A stretch of DNA of 64,000 nucleotides from Heliobacterium mobile (lineage in GTDB: Bacteria; Bacillota; Desulfitobacteriia; Heliobacteriales; Heliobacteriaceae), in the NCBI RefSeq assembly GCF_009720735.1, contig NZ_WNKU01000002.1, forward strand, positions 248,001 to 312,000. Direction: 5' to 3'. Positions 50,626-59,803 of the stretch are shown here, in pieces. Made by a program: the position numbers and the translations under genes. The notes under the pieces are model-generated. The model ran no database searches. It worked only from the letters and a program-made list of their open reading frames with translations, and had not been told where the DNA came from. Numbering within the stretch: position 1 is the first letter of the stretch; the number at the start of each line of letters is the position of its first letter.

Positions 50626-52269
50626 TTACTCCTCTTCCTCATCGTCCGTGCTAGGCACTGGGGTGGTTTGGGGCTCTTGAACCGGTTCTGGCATGAGAGG
50701 CTTACTCTTGAAGCGAAGCAGTTGGCCTTTACCTTGCCCTTCCGAGGGCATCTTCCCTTGAGAAAAGACCATAGCGCCGTTGACAAAGACATGACGGATA
50801 CCGCTTTTTTTGACTTGGCTTCTCGGCGATAGAAGCACCGGATCGATCACTACCAGATCGGCCCAGTTGCCGGTTTTAATCGAACCCCGGTCTTCAATGC
50901 CTAGAATCGCACAGGGTCTTGCCGATAATTTCATGGCTGCCTCTTCCCAGGAAAAAAGGTTTTGATCTTGCACATAGCGGCCTAAAAAGTCTTTTACAGC
51001 ATCAGTACTATACTCCGATCCGCTGCCTTGACCAGAATCGACGGTGAGGGCCACAAAGGGATCCGACGCCAGCCGCTGGATCCGTTCTTGATTGGAAGAT
51101 CGGATCGTCACTTGGACCAGCCCGGCTGATGTCAGCTCCTTGGCGGCTCCATCGGGGGTGAGCGATCGCTCCTGGGCGATTTCAGCCAACGTCTTGCCGA
51201 CGAGTGTTTTGGGATTCTCTCCGCCGACTTCAAGAATTTCTATCTGTTCAGCCGGGTAATGGGCCATAGCCCGCTGTAGTGTCTGCTTGACACCAGCCGA
51301 TTGCCGAGTGCTGGGGTATAGACAGGTGTAGATCTCTTTGGTCGATAGGTAAGCTCCCCGCAAATCCTGTTCCATCGCGGTGAGCCTATCGTCGGAAGCG
51401 TTGCCAAAATAGCCCCAAGGCGACAACAGTGTACGCACTTTTGTCTCTTTATGTAACGATATGACCCGTTGAAGCAACACGTCTGGATTAGCCGACGCCG
51501 GCGGCAACGTTAAGGCGAGCACAGCCCCTTTTTCCTGCAGCGCCTTTGCCAGCTTCGTCATTTCTTCGAAGGTGAGCTGCCGTCCCAGTTGGTCATCAAA
51601 ATCGATGGTCAACCCGAAGGCTCCCTGCTCTAATGACGTGGACAATTCTTGCAGCAAATCGTCCACATTCGGTTTCGGCTGCCCTGATGTCGTCAGCGGC
51701 GGCGGGACTTGTCCATACTCAAGAGCCGGCTCTTCCACCATTTTCTCCGACTTCTCTTGCTGATCCTTTAGCAAGTTAAAGAGGCCCTGATGGCCGGCGA
51801 GGACAGCGTAGTTAATCGGCAATCCTGATCGAGCTGCCTGTTCCAGGTGTTTCGTCACATCTTCCTGGGCGAGGGCGCCGTAACCAGATAGCGTTGTCGT
51901 ATAGCCTTGTTTGACCAGACCGTCAAAGGCCGTCGATCCGTCCGCCGTGCCATCGAGACGGGAATAGAGGTTCACAAAGCCAGGAAGGATCAGCAATCCT
52001 GATGCGTCGATGACTTTGACATCCTCTGGAGGCTGAATGATCCCGATAAAGGTCACCTTGCCTTTTTTGATGCCGATATCGGCTTTGTACCGGCCTTTCC
52101 CGGTCCCGTCCACAATCGTCCCATTTTTTAAGACATAATCATAATGGAGCGGGCGGTCGACCAATTCAATTCCTTTTTTCTCCAAGTAGTGATTTCCGAA
52201 ATACAACCCGACAAAAGTGGCGATAAATAAGAAAAGCAAAGCACCGATGATTTCTATGAGGCGTTTCAC
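50626..52269 (-). CDS. Membrane-anchored amidohydrolase / D-aminoacylase homologue lacking metal ligands
   Basis: A 547-residue protein. It has one N-terminal helix (IIGALLFLFIATFVGLYFG), then an amidohydrolase-type fold: DYVLKNGTIVDGTGKGRY, DASGLLILPGFV, and GSIKTGNWADLVVIDP at the end. In D-aminoacylases PGF(V/I)D is followed by HxH; here it is PGFVNLYSRLDG, with no His. The later metal histidines are also missing (ALTLPP and LLSPWGY at the expected places). It is probably not a hydrolase. The GTG 52269 overlaps the upstream stop by 4 bp (GTGA) and has a GGGGAGGG site. The tail is acidic. Confidence 0.75.
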   Translation of the reverse strand: MKRLIEIIGALLFLFIATFVGLYFGNHYLEKKGIELVDRPLHYDYVLKNGTIVDGTGKGRYKADIGIKKGKVTFIGIIQPPEDVKVIDASGLLILPGFVNLYSRLDGTADGSTAFDGLVKQGYTTTLSGYGALAQEDVTKHLEQAARSGLPINYAVLAGHQGLFNLLKDQQEKSEKMVEEPALEYGQVPPPLTTSGQPKPNVDDLLQELSTSLEQGAFGLTIDFDDQLGRQLTFEEMTKLAKALQEKGAVLALTLPPASANPDVLLQRVISLHKETKVRTLLSPWGYFGNASDDRLTAMEQDLRGAYLSTKEIYTCLYPSTRQSAGVKQTLQRAMAHYPAEQIEILEVGGENPKTLVGKTLAEIAQERSLTPDGAAKELTSAGLVQVTIRSSNQERIQRLASDPFVALTVDSGQGSGSEYSTDAVKDFLGRYVQDQNLFSWEEAAMKLSARPCAILGIEDRGSIKTGNWADLVVIDPVLLSPRSQVKKSGIRHVFVNGAMVFSQGKMPSEGQGKGQLLRFKSKPLMPEPVQEPQTTPVPSTDDEEEE

Positions 52270-52880
52270 CGTATCCCTCCCCATGAGCTAATCCATATGA
52301 GAATAAACCCTGTCAAGTTCCAAAGGGCATGGGCGACCACAGCAGGAACAATACTGCCGGTTCGCAAAGCGCCCCGATTGAGCATGTATCCGGCCGCATA
52401 GAGCGGAACAAACCGGTACGGATCGAGATGCATGGCCGCAAACAAAAGGGCCGCTAGGTGGGACGCGATTCCCTCTCCCCAGCGCTGGTCCATGGCGGGC
52501 AAAAGAAAGCCCCGGAAAAAGCACTCTTCCGTAACCGGTGCCACGACGGCCACAGCTAGAAAAAGCAAGACCAGTTGAACAGAGTTGACGGCGCCCTCTC
52601 GAAAGAGATGTTGGATCGGATGTTCCGGACCGGGAAAGATCCAGAAGATCAGCGCACCTAAAAAGGTGACCGTTCCGTAAATCCCCACCCCAAGGACGAT
52701 ACCCTGTCCGACCATGTCGGTACTCCAGCGCCAAGGGATGAGCAGCCCTTCGGGGTAACCCTTTGCCGGCCGAAATCGATGAAACAAGGCGCTGCCCCCA
52801 TAGGCCAATCCCATGAACAGCAGACTCGCCGCCATGCTTTTCAGTAAATTTAGTTCTATGCTTCCCCATGTTATGTCCAT
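52266..52880 (-). CDS. CPBP-family intramembrane protease (Abi/CAAX type)
   Basis: A 204-residue protein with several helices. The CPBP motifs are EECFFRGFLLP (EExxxR), FAAMHLDPYR and HALWN near the end. Family members cleave membrane proteins or act in bacteriocin self-immunity; this one has no such neighbours. It overlaps the amidohydrolase homologue by 4 bp, so they are co-translated. Confidence 0.86.
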   Translation of the reverse strand: MDITWGSIELNLLKSMAASLLFMGLAYGGSALFHRFRPAKGYPEGLLIPWRWSTDMVGQGIVLGVGIYGTVTFLGALIFWIFPGPEHPIQHLFREGAVNSVQLVLLFLAVAVVAPVTEECFFRGFLLPAMDQRWGEGIASHLAALLFAAMHLDPYRFVPLYAAGYMLNRGALRTGSIVPAVVAHALWNLTGFILIWISSWGGIR

Positions 52881-52988
52881 AATAAATTCATTCGGGGTAC
52901 CGGGGAAAAATCCCTGCTGGCTTCACTAAATATGAAACGGGTACACGGGAATACTAGGGAAGCAATTAGACCTAGGAGGTGCTTTCGA

Positions 52989-53678
52989 TTGGCGCCGTGG
53001 TTTAACTTCGGCCTCTTTTTGCTGATCATCTTCGTCATCGCCATGACCATACTCCTGATCATATCTTGGATTAAGCGGGAGAGCCGCCGTCAACCGGTTC
53101 CTCTGAAAAAAGTCATGCCAGAGTTTTCGGAAGAGTTGGCTCCCCTCAACCTTCGCCCACGTTTTGATAGCGGTCTTTCATTTCTGCCCCCCCGGTATGG
53201 CCAAGATATCATGGGGTTATTGCCCCGCAGTCCCTTTTCATTATATGCCTACTGGGAAGTTTCGGCAGAGACAGAGTTGGCGGCCGCCTCCGCCTTTGAT
53301 CCGCTAGAGTGGGAGAAATCGCCTTGGAAATTGCGTCTCTTTGATGTGACCGATCAGGCTGATTTTGCAGAAGCTCCTTATGTGGACATATCCATTCCGG
53401 ACGGCGCCGACCACTGGTACATTCATGGCGTCAACCCCTCCCATCGATACCGGTTAGCTGTCGGCCGGTTAACGCGGGAAGGTTTTGTCCCACTGCTTTT
53501 GTCGGAAGCGGTCTTAACCCCTGCAGCGGCTCCTTCTCCCATCATCGACCCCGAATGGCCACCTATCGCGGCTCTTCAAGGCAAACCGTACCAAAGACAA
53601 AATCCCTTAACCTCACCGGCCGGTGCTTGGAGCGCTCTTTCCTGGAATAAGGCATCTTCTGGAGGCACAACCAAATGA
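52989..53678 (+). CDS. DUF4912 domain protein
   Basis: A 229-residue protein with an N-terminal membrane helix (FNFGLFLLIIFVIAMTIL) and a DUF4912 domain from about 75 (LPRSPFSLYAYWEVS, WKLRLFDVTD, WYIHGVNPSHRYRLAVG). The family often precedes GH57 enzymes, as here. The start is TTG 52989, 9 bases after AGGAGG. The gene overlaps GH57 by 4 bp. It probably binds glucan or nucleates it at the membrane; the role is inferred. Confidence 0.75.
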   Translation: MAPWFNFGLFLLIIFVIAMTILLIISWIKRESRRQPVPLKKVMPEFSEELAPLNLRPRFDSGLSFLPPRYGQDIMGLLPRSPFSLYAYWEVSAETELAAASAFDPLEWEKSPWKLRLFDVTDQADFAEAPYVDISIPDGADHWYIHGVNPSHRYRLAVGRLTREGFVPLLLSEAVLTPAAAPSPIIDPEWPPIAALQGKPYQRQNPLTSPAGAWSALSWNKASSGGTTK

Positions 53679-55276
53679 GTAAAGGCTTGATCGCCTTTGT
53701 TTTGCACGCCCACCTTCCCTACATCCGCCATAATGATCGAGAGGACTATTTGGAGGAGCGCTGGTTCTTCGAAGCGATTACCGAATGTTATCTCCCTTTG
53801 CTGCAAGTCTTTGAAGGCTGGGATCGAGATGATTTACAGGGTTCGCTGACGTTGACCATGAGTCCCACCTTGCTCTCCATGCTCGCCGATCCGCTCATGC
53901 AGGAACGCTATGTGAACCATATGTCCAATCTGACTTTGCTGGCTGAGTTGGAGATCGAGCGAACTCAGGAAGATCCCGCCTTCTCCGCCTTAGCTCACTT
54001 GTACCGGCACCGTTTTTCCGAAGCTCTCCATTCCTTTAATGACCGCTACTATCGTGATCTCATCGGAGCTTTTCGTCGTTTGATGGACCGGGGTATAGTG
54101 GAGATCATCCCTTGCCCAGCCACTCATGGTTACCTTCCATTTATGCGTTTTTACCGGGAAGCACAGCGAGTGCAAATTGCCACCGCCGTGAATACGTATG
54201 AAGGATTTTTTCACCGGCCACCGCAAGGGATCTGGCTCTCCGAGTGTGCCTACCACCCCGGTCTGGAGAATATTTTGGCAGAATTTCACCTAAAATATTT
54301 TATCACCGACGCTCACGGCGTCCAATTTGCCACCCCTCAACCGCGTTACGGCACCTACGCTCCGATTATGACTCCAGCCGGTGTGGCTGCTTTTGGTAGA
54401 GATCTGGAGTCTTCCAAACAAGTCTGGAGCAAAGATGAAGGATATCCCGGCGATAGTGATTACCGGGAATATTATCGCGACATCGGCTTTGATCTCGATT
54501 TTGAGTATGTGCGCCCCTTTATCCATCCCGAGGGAATCCGGTTGCATACAGGCTTTAAGTACCACCGGATCACCGATCGAGAAGGAGCCCATAAAGAACC
54601 TTACGTACCCACCTGGGCTGAGTCCAAAGCGGCCCAGCACGCTGGTAATTTCCTTTTTAACCGTTCTAAACAGCTCGAATACTTAAATGGCTTTATGCCA
54701 GAACGTGAACCGCTGATCCTCTGCCCGTACGATGCCGAATTGTTCGGTCACTGGTGGTATGAGGGTCCCCGATTTTTGGATCAAGTCATTCGCCGTCGTG
54801 CCCAAGTCGACCCAGGGATTGAATTCATCACCCCCTCACGGTACCTGCAGAGGTATCCTCGCATTCAACCGGCCACGCCTTCCGAGTCAAGTTGGGGTGC
54901 TGAGGGGTATCACGAAGTCTGGCTCGAAGCAAGCAATCACTGGCTTTACCGCCACCTGCACCAAGCTGCGGACCGAATGAATGAGCTGTCCCGGGAACAG
55001 TACCATGCCGACGGCTTATCTCAGCGAGCCCTGAACCAGATGGCTCGGGAACTGTTGCTGGCTCAAAGCAGCGACTGGGCCTTTATCATGAAAACGGATA
55101 CGGCAGTTAACTACGCCGTAAATCGTTCGGTGTACCATTTGAATAATTGTCTCGCTTTATCAGATATGATCTCCGGGAAAAAACCGATGGACGAGAACCT
55201 TGTGAACGATCTGGAAGATCGAAACCCTGTTTTTCCCCGTGTCGATTTTCGGGAGTATAGTCGATCAGTGCCCTAA
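53675..55276 (+). CDS. GH57 1,4-alpha-glucan branching enzyme
   Basis: A 533-residue GH57 enzyme that cuts and re-joins alpha-1,4 chains as alpha-1,6 branches. The nucleophile Glu is in GIWLSECAYHPGL (near 190), and the acid/base Asp in CPYDAELFGHWWYEGPRFL (near 355). The C-terminal DUF1957-type helical domain follows. The length is near that of archaeal and Thermus enzymes. Works in the cytoplasm with the GT4 enzyme and CBM25 protein. ATGA overlap with DUF4912. Confidence 0.86.
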   Translation: MSKGLIAFVLHAHLPYIRHNDREDYLEERWFFEAITECYLPLLQVFEGWDRDDLQGSLTLTMSPTLLSMLADPLMQERYVNHMSNLTLLAELEIERTQEDPAFSALAHLYRHRFSEALHSFNDRYYRDLIGAFRRLMDRGIVEIIPCPATHGYLPFMRFYREAQRVQIATAVNTYEGFFHRPPQGIWLSECAYHPGLENILAEFHLKYFITDAHGVQFATPQPRYGTYAPIMTPAGVAAFGRDLESSKQVWSKDEGYPGDSDYREYYRDIGFDLDFEYVRPFIHPEGIRLHTGFKYHRITDREGAHKEPYVPTWAESKAAQHAGNFLFNRSKQLEYLNGFMPEREPLILCPYDAELFGHWWYEGPRFLDQVIRRRAQVDPGIEFITPSRYLQRYPRIQPATPSESSWGAEGYHEVWLEASNHWLYRHLHQAADRMNELSREQYHADGLSQRALNQMARELLLAQSSDWAFIMKTDTAVNYAVNRSVYHLNNCLALSDMISGKKPMDENLVNDLEDRNPVFPRVDFREYSRSVP

Positions 55277-55298
55277 AGACAACTCGAAATGCTTGATG

Positions 55299-55339
55299 AA
55301 AAAAGCCCGCCGTTTACAATATAACCGGAGGGTTTTTTT
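55299..55339 (+). terminator. Terminator after the branching-enzyme gene
   Basis: Stem of A-rich GCCC-CCG and CGG-GGG T-rich arms (55299-55312 with 55326-55339), imperfect, T7 at the end; A-run and T-run make it usable in both directions. Confidence 0.65.
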
Positions 55340-55504
55340 ATCGTTAGTAACAATTATTTTTTGGCAGCTGAATTAAATAGGTTAGAATCTGTTGTAATAA
55401 ATGGACACCAAGAAGGTAAAAGGCGGTAAAAGCCTGGAGTGAAGTGGACAGAGTCGATTCATCAATAGGATATCGCTAGGATTTATAATTAGGAGGCTTT
55501 TGAC

Positions 55505-55813
55505 ATGTCACGATATAAGGGGAAACGACAGTTAAGCGATATTTATAAAGAAATCCCATCGGACAGCCCGGTGGGATTGGTACGTTTGCAGGAACCGCAA
55601 AAAGCGTCCCTATTTTTGCGCATTATGGAAGGATACAGCCACCTGGCGATGATTGTGTCTTTTTACCCCGATATAGGTTGGTACAGCATCTATACGACAC
55701 CAGACAATCGACAAGAGGTTGAATCCATCCTGTCGACACTACCGGTTCGGTTGACAACGATGCAGTTCGTTAGTGCCGGACAGCTACCTGTAATAGTTCT
55801 GCAAGGCGATTGA
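55505..55813 (+). CDS. DUF4911-like protein
   Basis: A 102-residue protein. The region LFLRIMEGYSHLAMIVSFYPDIGWYSIYT resembles DUF4911 proteins, which have a ferredoxin-like fold of unknown role. ATG 55505 follows AGGAGG. The 3' end overlaps the converging GT4 gene by 44 bases. The region before it (55340-55500) has no ORF. Confidence 0.55.
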   Translation: MSRYKGKRQLSDIYKEIPSDSPVGLVRLQEPQKASLFLRIMEGYSHLAMIVSFYPDIGWYSIYTTPDNRQEVESILSTLPVRLTTMQFVSAGQLPVIVLQGD

Positions 55814-57005
55814 CGGGACGACGCCGTTCTGGAACGGCTCGCACCGTTTCCACCGAATTGTACACATCGACTGTTCTCGCGGCGATAGCGTCCCAAGAAT
55901 AGATTTCCCGCACTTCCCGAGCGCCTGTTTTGGTCATGGACTTGCCGAGCAGTTCATCGCCTAAGGCCGTTTTAATCTGTTCAGCCAGAGACCCTGGATT
56001 GTTCGGGTAGGCCTTCAACCCGTTATGGCGATGCTTGACGATTTCGGTGAGCCCGCCCGTTTCAGAGACGACACATGGTGTTTCGGCCGCCATCGCTTCC
56101 AAAGCGACGATGCCAAAAGGTTCGTAGAGACTCGGGAAAACGGCTACGTCAGCCCCTCGTAAAAGACCCACTTTGGTAGATCCTTGAATATACCCGGCAA
56201 AGTGAACTTTATGAGAGATTCCCCGGCGTTCTGCCAGATGTTTTAAGTAATTCATCTGGGTGCCTGTTCCGCCGATGACCAATTTGGCATCATAGTGGCG
56301 CAGCACTTCCGGCATCGCGTCAATCAGGACTTGAACACCTTTTTCCCAGACGAGCCGGCCCACATAAAGGATGATCCGTTCGTGGTCGGTCGCATAGTGG
56401 CTGCGTTCAAAGCCTTGGGCCTTTTCGGCGGAAAAATCGTCAGGATGAACCCCATTGGGGATGACGGCCATTTTGTCTCCGGGAATTTGGAAGATCCGGC
56501 TCAGTTCCCGCTCCATATGTTGGCTGCAAACGATGACCCGCCACGCTTCATATCCGAGCCACCACTCAACCTGGCTGATATAGCGCTGCAGGTCATTGTG
56601 CAAACCGTTATGGCGCCCCCACTCGGTGGCGTGGATGGTGGCGATCAACGGTTTTTTCCATCCATGTTTTAAAGCTCGTCCTGCATAGGCGACGAGCCAG
56701 TCATGGGCATGAATGATATCGAAGTCGCCTACTTCGGAGGCAACTTTTTGCGCTTTTTCCATGAAGGCGAAGTTTAGATGATGAATGTGACCAGCGAAAT
56801 CGAGCGACCATAAGGAATAGGGTTGAATACGGTGGACATGAACGCCGCGGTCCCTTTCGTCGCTGGGCAGCCCATCTCCACCTTGGGTGATCACATGGAC
56901 TTGATGGCCTTGTTTGACGAGGGCACCGGCCAAACCATGGACGTGCGGAGCTAAGCCGCCGACCACGTTGGGCGGGTATTCCCAAGAGAGCATGAGGATT
57001 CTCAA
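55770..57005 (-). CDS. GT4 glycosyltransferase (glycogen synthase-like)
   Basis: A 411-residue GT-B enzyme. The N-terminal SWEYPPNVVGGLAPHVHGL and the C-terminal FPSLYEPFGIVALEAMA (E-x7-E) are typical of GT4. It is likely to extend alpha-glucan or another sugar polymer using a nucleotide sugar; next to GH57 and CBM25, alpha-glucan is the best guess. Its 3' end overlaps the DUF4911-like gene. The start ATG follows GGAGGTG. Confidence 0.84.
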   Translation of the reverse strand: MRILMLSWEYPPNVVGGLAPHVHGLAGALVKQGHQVHVITQGGDGLPSDERDRGVHVHRIQPYSLWSLDFAGHIHHLNFAFMEKAQKVASEVGDFDIIHAHDWLVAYAGRALKHGWKKPLIATIHATEWGRHNGLHNDLQRYISQVEWWLGYEAWRVIVCSQHMERELSRIFQIPGDKMAVIPNGVHPDDFSAEKAQGFERSHYATDHERIILYVGRLVWEKGVQVLIDAMPEVLRHYDAKLVIGGTGTQMNYLKHLAERRGISHKVHFAGYIQGSTKVGLLRGADVAVFPSLYEPFGIVALEAMAAETPCVVSETGGLTEIVKHRHNGLKAYPNNPGSLAEQIKTALGDELLGKSMTKTGAREVREIYSWDAIAARTVDVYNSVETVRAVPERRRPVNRLAELLQVAVRH

Positions 57006-57059
57006 ATCAACACCTCCATAGGTTCACCGAAAAGGTTTAGGAGGGGCCCTAAAGGCCCC

Positions 57060-57425
57060 TTACCCGTTGTGCACCTGAATCGTCCAGTTAACGCCGCTGT
57101 TGTTGTCCCAGTTTTGGGCCGAATCATGGAAGCAGAAGTTCATGGTGCCCAAGTCGTGAGCGGGAAGAACTTTGACCCATCCGTAGCCAGTCTTATCCAT
57201 CTCCACATCCTGTACCTTTTGCCACCGGTTTGCATCGCCATAACCGACATGGAGATAGACCTGATCGGCTCCGCTGTTGGCGAGCAAGCCCGAGTAAAGG
57301 ATACAGACTTCCTGGCCAGCCGTGGCGGGCAGGGGGTCAATCCGAACGCCACCGGGGTAGATGTTTTTTGACATCTCTTCTAGACGGTTGTCCACGCTGA
57401 AGTTACTATACTTTTTGTCTCCCAA
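57060..57425 (-). CDS. Free-standing CBM25 starch-binding protein (copy 2)
   Basis: A 121-residue relative of the protein at 17167-17529. It has VCILYSGLLANSGADQVYLHVGYGDANRWQKV and FCFHDSAQNWDNNSGVNW, with the same order of aromatic residues. No signal peptide. It lies just before the GT4 gene on the same strand, so both can be on one message. I start at TTG 57425, 8 bases after GGAGG; GTG 57434 overlaps that site. Confidence 0.78.
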   Translation of the reverse strand: MGDKKYSNFSVDNRLEEMSKNIYPGGVRIDPLPATAGQEVCILYSGLLANSGADQVYLHVGYGDANRWQKVQDVEMDKTGYGWVKVLPAHDLGTMNFCFHDSAQNWDNNSGVNWTIQVHNG

Positions 57426-57601
57426 ATAAATCACCTCCGTTGGATTTCGGGGCCATCGTTATTCGGGACCACTTCAGGGGACAGTGAATCTTGATGCCGC
57501 TCTTAGTATGCGACTCTTTTCTGCGGCCTATGAACGGGACAGAGGGTAAATAAAAGCATTCGGGGAACCATTTGTGTCTAGATGAAAAGGTTTCGAGAAA
57601 A

Positions 57602-57642
57602 AGCAAAAAGGCCCGGAAGGGAGCAATTCCTTCCAGGCCTTT
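57602..57642 (-). terminator. Terminator of nifV
   Basis: Arms about 57607-57620 and 57629-57642 (AAAGGCC..GGAAGG / CCTTCC..GGCCTTT), then T-rich on the minus strand. Confidence 0.82.
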
Positions 57643-57677
57643 CAATAGATTACATTAACTCACGGGAAAATATGTTT

Positions 57678-58817
57678 TTAGTGTTCAGGATACCCGTAGA
57701 GCTCTTCATAGATGTACATGATTTCCTTTTCAAAGAGGGGACGCTTCAATTGGACAGCCGTTTCACGGACGCGGGCCAGAACTTCGGCAGCCTGTACTTC
57801 CGTCATATCGATTTCAAACTCACGGAATTTGGCTTTGATGGAAGCCGTGCCGGAGTGCTTACCGATAACGATCTGACGAGCAAGACCCACTTCTTCAGGA
57901 GAAATGACTTCGTAGGTTTTCGGGTTTTTCAGAACGCCGTCGCCATGGATCCCTGATTCATGGGCAAACATGTTGGAGCCGACGATCGATTTCCAAGAAG
58001 GCAAGAAGCGACCGGAAGCCCGAGAAACATACTCACAAACTTCATGGAATTTATCGGTTTTGAAATTCAGATCGATGTTCTCGAGATATTTAAGAGCCAT
58101 AACCACTTCTTCCAGAGCCGAGTTCCCGGCCCGTTCGCCGAGACCGTTGACGGTCACGCCGACATGGGACGCGCCGGCTTTCACGCCGGCTAGGGCGTTG
58201 GCAGTAGCCATACCGAAGTCGTCATGGGTGTGCATTTCAATATCGATATCGACTGCTTCGCGAAGTGTCTTGATTCTATCGTAAATGATAAAGGGTTCCA
58301 TGATTCCGACGGTATCACAATAACGAATCCGGTCGGCGCCCACTTTTTTCGCTTCACGGGCAAACTGAATCAGGAAATCCATATCCGAGCGAGACGCATC
58401 TTCTGCGTTGACGGAGACATAGACGCCTTGCGATTTCGCAAATTCGCAGGCTTTCATCATCGATTCGAGAACCCACTCCCGAGAGGTCCGCAGCTTTTCT
58501 TGTATATGAATGTCCGATGTAGAGATGGAGATAGCTACCGCGTCACAGCCGCAATCAATGGAGTGTTGGATGTCAGAGATAACAGCACGGTTCCAACCCA
58601 TGATGCTGGCTTTGAGACCCATCTTGCAGATTTGCTTGATGGCTTCTTTTTCATCGCCGCCCATGACGGGAATCCCTGCCTCGATCTGGTGAACCCCTAA
58701 CTCATCCAGCATACGTGCAATCCGTAATTTTTCTTTGTTGGCAAATACAACGCCTGCTGTTTGCTCACCATCACGTAACGTTGTGTCTACGATAAATACC
58801 TGCTTATTGGTCAACAC
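57678..58817 (-). CDS. nifV: Homocitrate synthase (NifV type)
   Basis: A 379-residue DRE-TIM enzyme that joins acetyl-CoA and 2-oxoglutarate to make homocitrate, the ligand of the FeMo cofactor. It has IVDTTLRDGEQTAGVVFA at the N-terminus, MHTHDDFGMA (metal His) and NGLGERAGN. The DGEQTAGVVF run fits NifV better than isopropylmalate synthase. GTG 58817 is 7 bases after GAGGAG; ATG 58832 has no site. It lies apart from any nif gene, with its own terminator. Confidence 0.85.
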   Translation of the reverse strand: MLTNKQVFIVDTTLRDGEQTAGVVFANKEKLRIARMLDELGVHQIEAGIPVMGGDEKEAIKQICKMGLKASIMGWNRAVISDIQHSIDCGCDAVAISISTSDIHIQEKLRTSREWVLESMMKACEFAKSQGVYVSVNAEDASRSDMDFLIQFAREAKKVGADRIRYCDTVGIMEPFIIYDRIKTLREAVDIDIEMHTHDDFGMATANALAGVKAGASHVGVTVNGLGERAGNSALEEVVMALKYLENIDLNFKTDKFHEVCEYVSRASGRFLPSWKSIVGSNMFAHESGIHGDGVLKNPKTYEVISPEEVGLARQIVIGKHSGTASIKAKFREFEIDMTEVQAAEVLARVRETAVQLKRPLFEKEIMYIYEELYGYPEH

Positions 58818-58918
58818 CCTCACACTCCTCATGCATATTTATGTTATTTTACGTAAAGACTATTATATTTTATCATAAATACATGCTAACGCAAGAATAG
58901 CGGAGCTCATATACTGTA

Positions 58919-58955
58919 TACAGGAAAAACCGCCTATTTTACGGGTTTTTTGCTA
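58919..58955 (-). terminator. Weak terminator-like hairpin
   Basis: Imperfect A/T-rich arms (AAAAACCG.. ..CGGGTTTTTT) after the stop of the 70-residue gene. Confidence 0.4.
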
Positions 58956-58981
58956 ATTTGACGACATCGTTTGACACTTGA

Positions 58982-59194
58982 CTAGGCCCATTCGACAGCA
59001 ACAATCTTTTCAATCAATAGCGGACGCTGCTGCGGCTCGGCCAAATCAACGGGAAGTACATAGGCCAAGGGTGGAGCTATGTCTACAACTTGATATCGCT
59101 TGACCGTACCGTCAGAAAAATAGACATAGACCTGTCGTTCCGAGGTCTTCGCTTGTTCTAACATGTTATAAACGTGGCTCCGGTGCAAGCCCAT
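58982..59194 (-). CDS. Hypothetical 70-residue protein
   Basis: ATG 59194 follows GGGGGTG (7-8 bases). It has QVYVYFSDGTVKRYQVVDI, a short beta-rich segment, and ends EKIVAVEWA. No cysteines, no membrane helix. Function unknown; 36 bases downstream of the peroxiredoxin gene on the same strand. Confidence 0.6.
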   Translation of the reverse strand: MGLHRSHVYNMLEQAKTSERQVYVYFSDGTVKRYQVVDIAPPLAYVLPVDLAEPQQRPLLIEKIVAVEWA

Positions 59195-59230
59195 GTTGCA
59201 CACCCCCTTGACCTGCATTCGGTTTCCTTT

Positions 59231-59692
59231 TTAGCCGATGGAATCGAGCACTTTGGCAGCGTGTCCTGCCGCTTTTACCTTACGAAAAATATGGGTAATG
59301 ACCCCGTCGGGATCGATGATAAAAGTGGACCGCTCAATCCCGATGGACTTTTTCCCATACATGTTCTTTTCTTTCAGCACCTGATAGAGGTTACAAAGGG
59401 TGCTGTCGCCGTCACTGAGCAGGAGAAAGGGCAGTTCCTGTTTCGTTATAAATTTACCATGAGATGTGACGCTGTCCCGGCTCACACCTAAGACCACCGT
59501 GTTTTTGTCCAGAAATTGACCATGTAGATCTCGAAATTCCTGAGCTTCGGTGGTACAGCCAGCTGTGTTGTCTTTGGGATAAAAATATAGGACCACATAG
59601 CTGCCTCGAAACTGGCTCAGGCTAACTTCTTCCCCATTCGATGCCGGAAGGGTAAAGTCGGGAGCGATTTGACCTGCAATTAATTCTGCCAT
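59231..59692 (-). CDS. bcp: Peroxiredoxin (BCP/AhpC-TSA type)
   Basis: A 153-residue thiol peroxidase that reduces hydroperoxides. The peroxidatic Cys is in DNTAGCTTEAQEF (near 47); Thr in YPKDNT and Arg near 120 (IERSTFII) fit the active site. No second conserved cysteine close by, so it may be one- or atypical two-Cys. ATG after GGAGG. Probably cotranscribed with the 70-residue gene. Confidence 0.9.
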   Translation of the reverse strand: MAELIAGQIAPDFTLPASNGEEVSLSQFRGSYVVLYFYPKDNTAGCTTEAQEFRDLHGQFLDKNTVVLGVSRDSVTSHGKFITKQELPFLLLSDGDSTLCNLYQVLKEKNMYGKKSIGIERSTFIIDPDGVITHIFRKVKAAGHAAKVLDSIG

Positions 59693-59803
59693 GGAATTGA
59701 ACCTCCTTGGAATGTCTGTATCACTATGCTACCTGCTTATAGGGAATTTATTAAATGCGAAGTAATGTCGTTCCGTTCCTACCGGCTAACTCCAAAGCTA
59801 GGA

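Noticed and set aside
55380-55500. Cyclic-di-GMP or other riboswitch before the DUF4911-like gene
   Set aside because: The purine-rich stretch with GGCGG and AAAGCC looked like a GEMM motif at first, but the conserved junctions are not there.
57406-57645. 79-residue minus-strand frame upstream of CBM25 copy 2
   Set aside because: It runs through the nifV terminator, lacks a ribosome site and has no protein-like composition.
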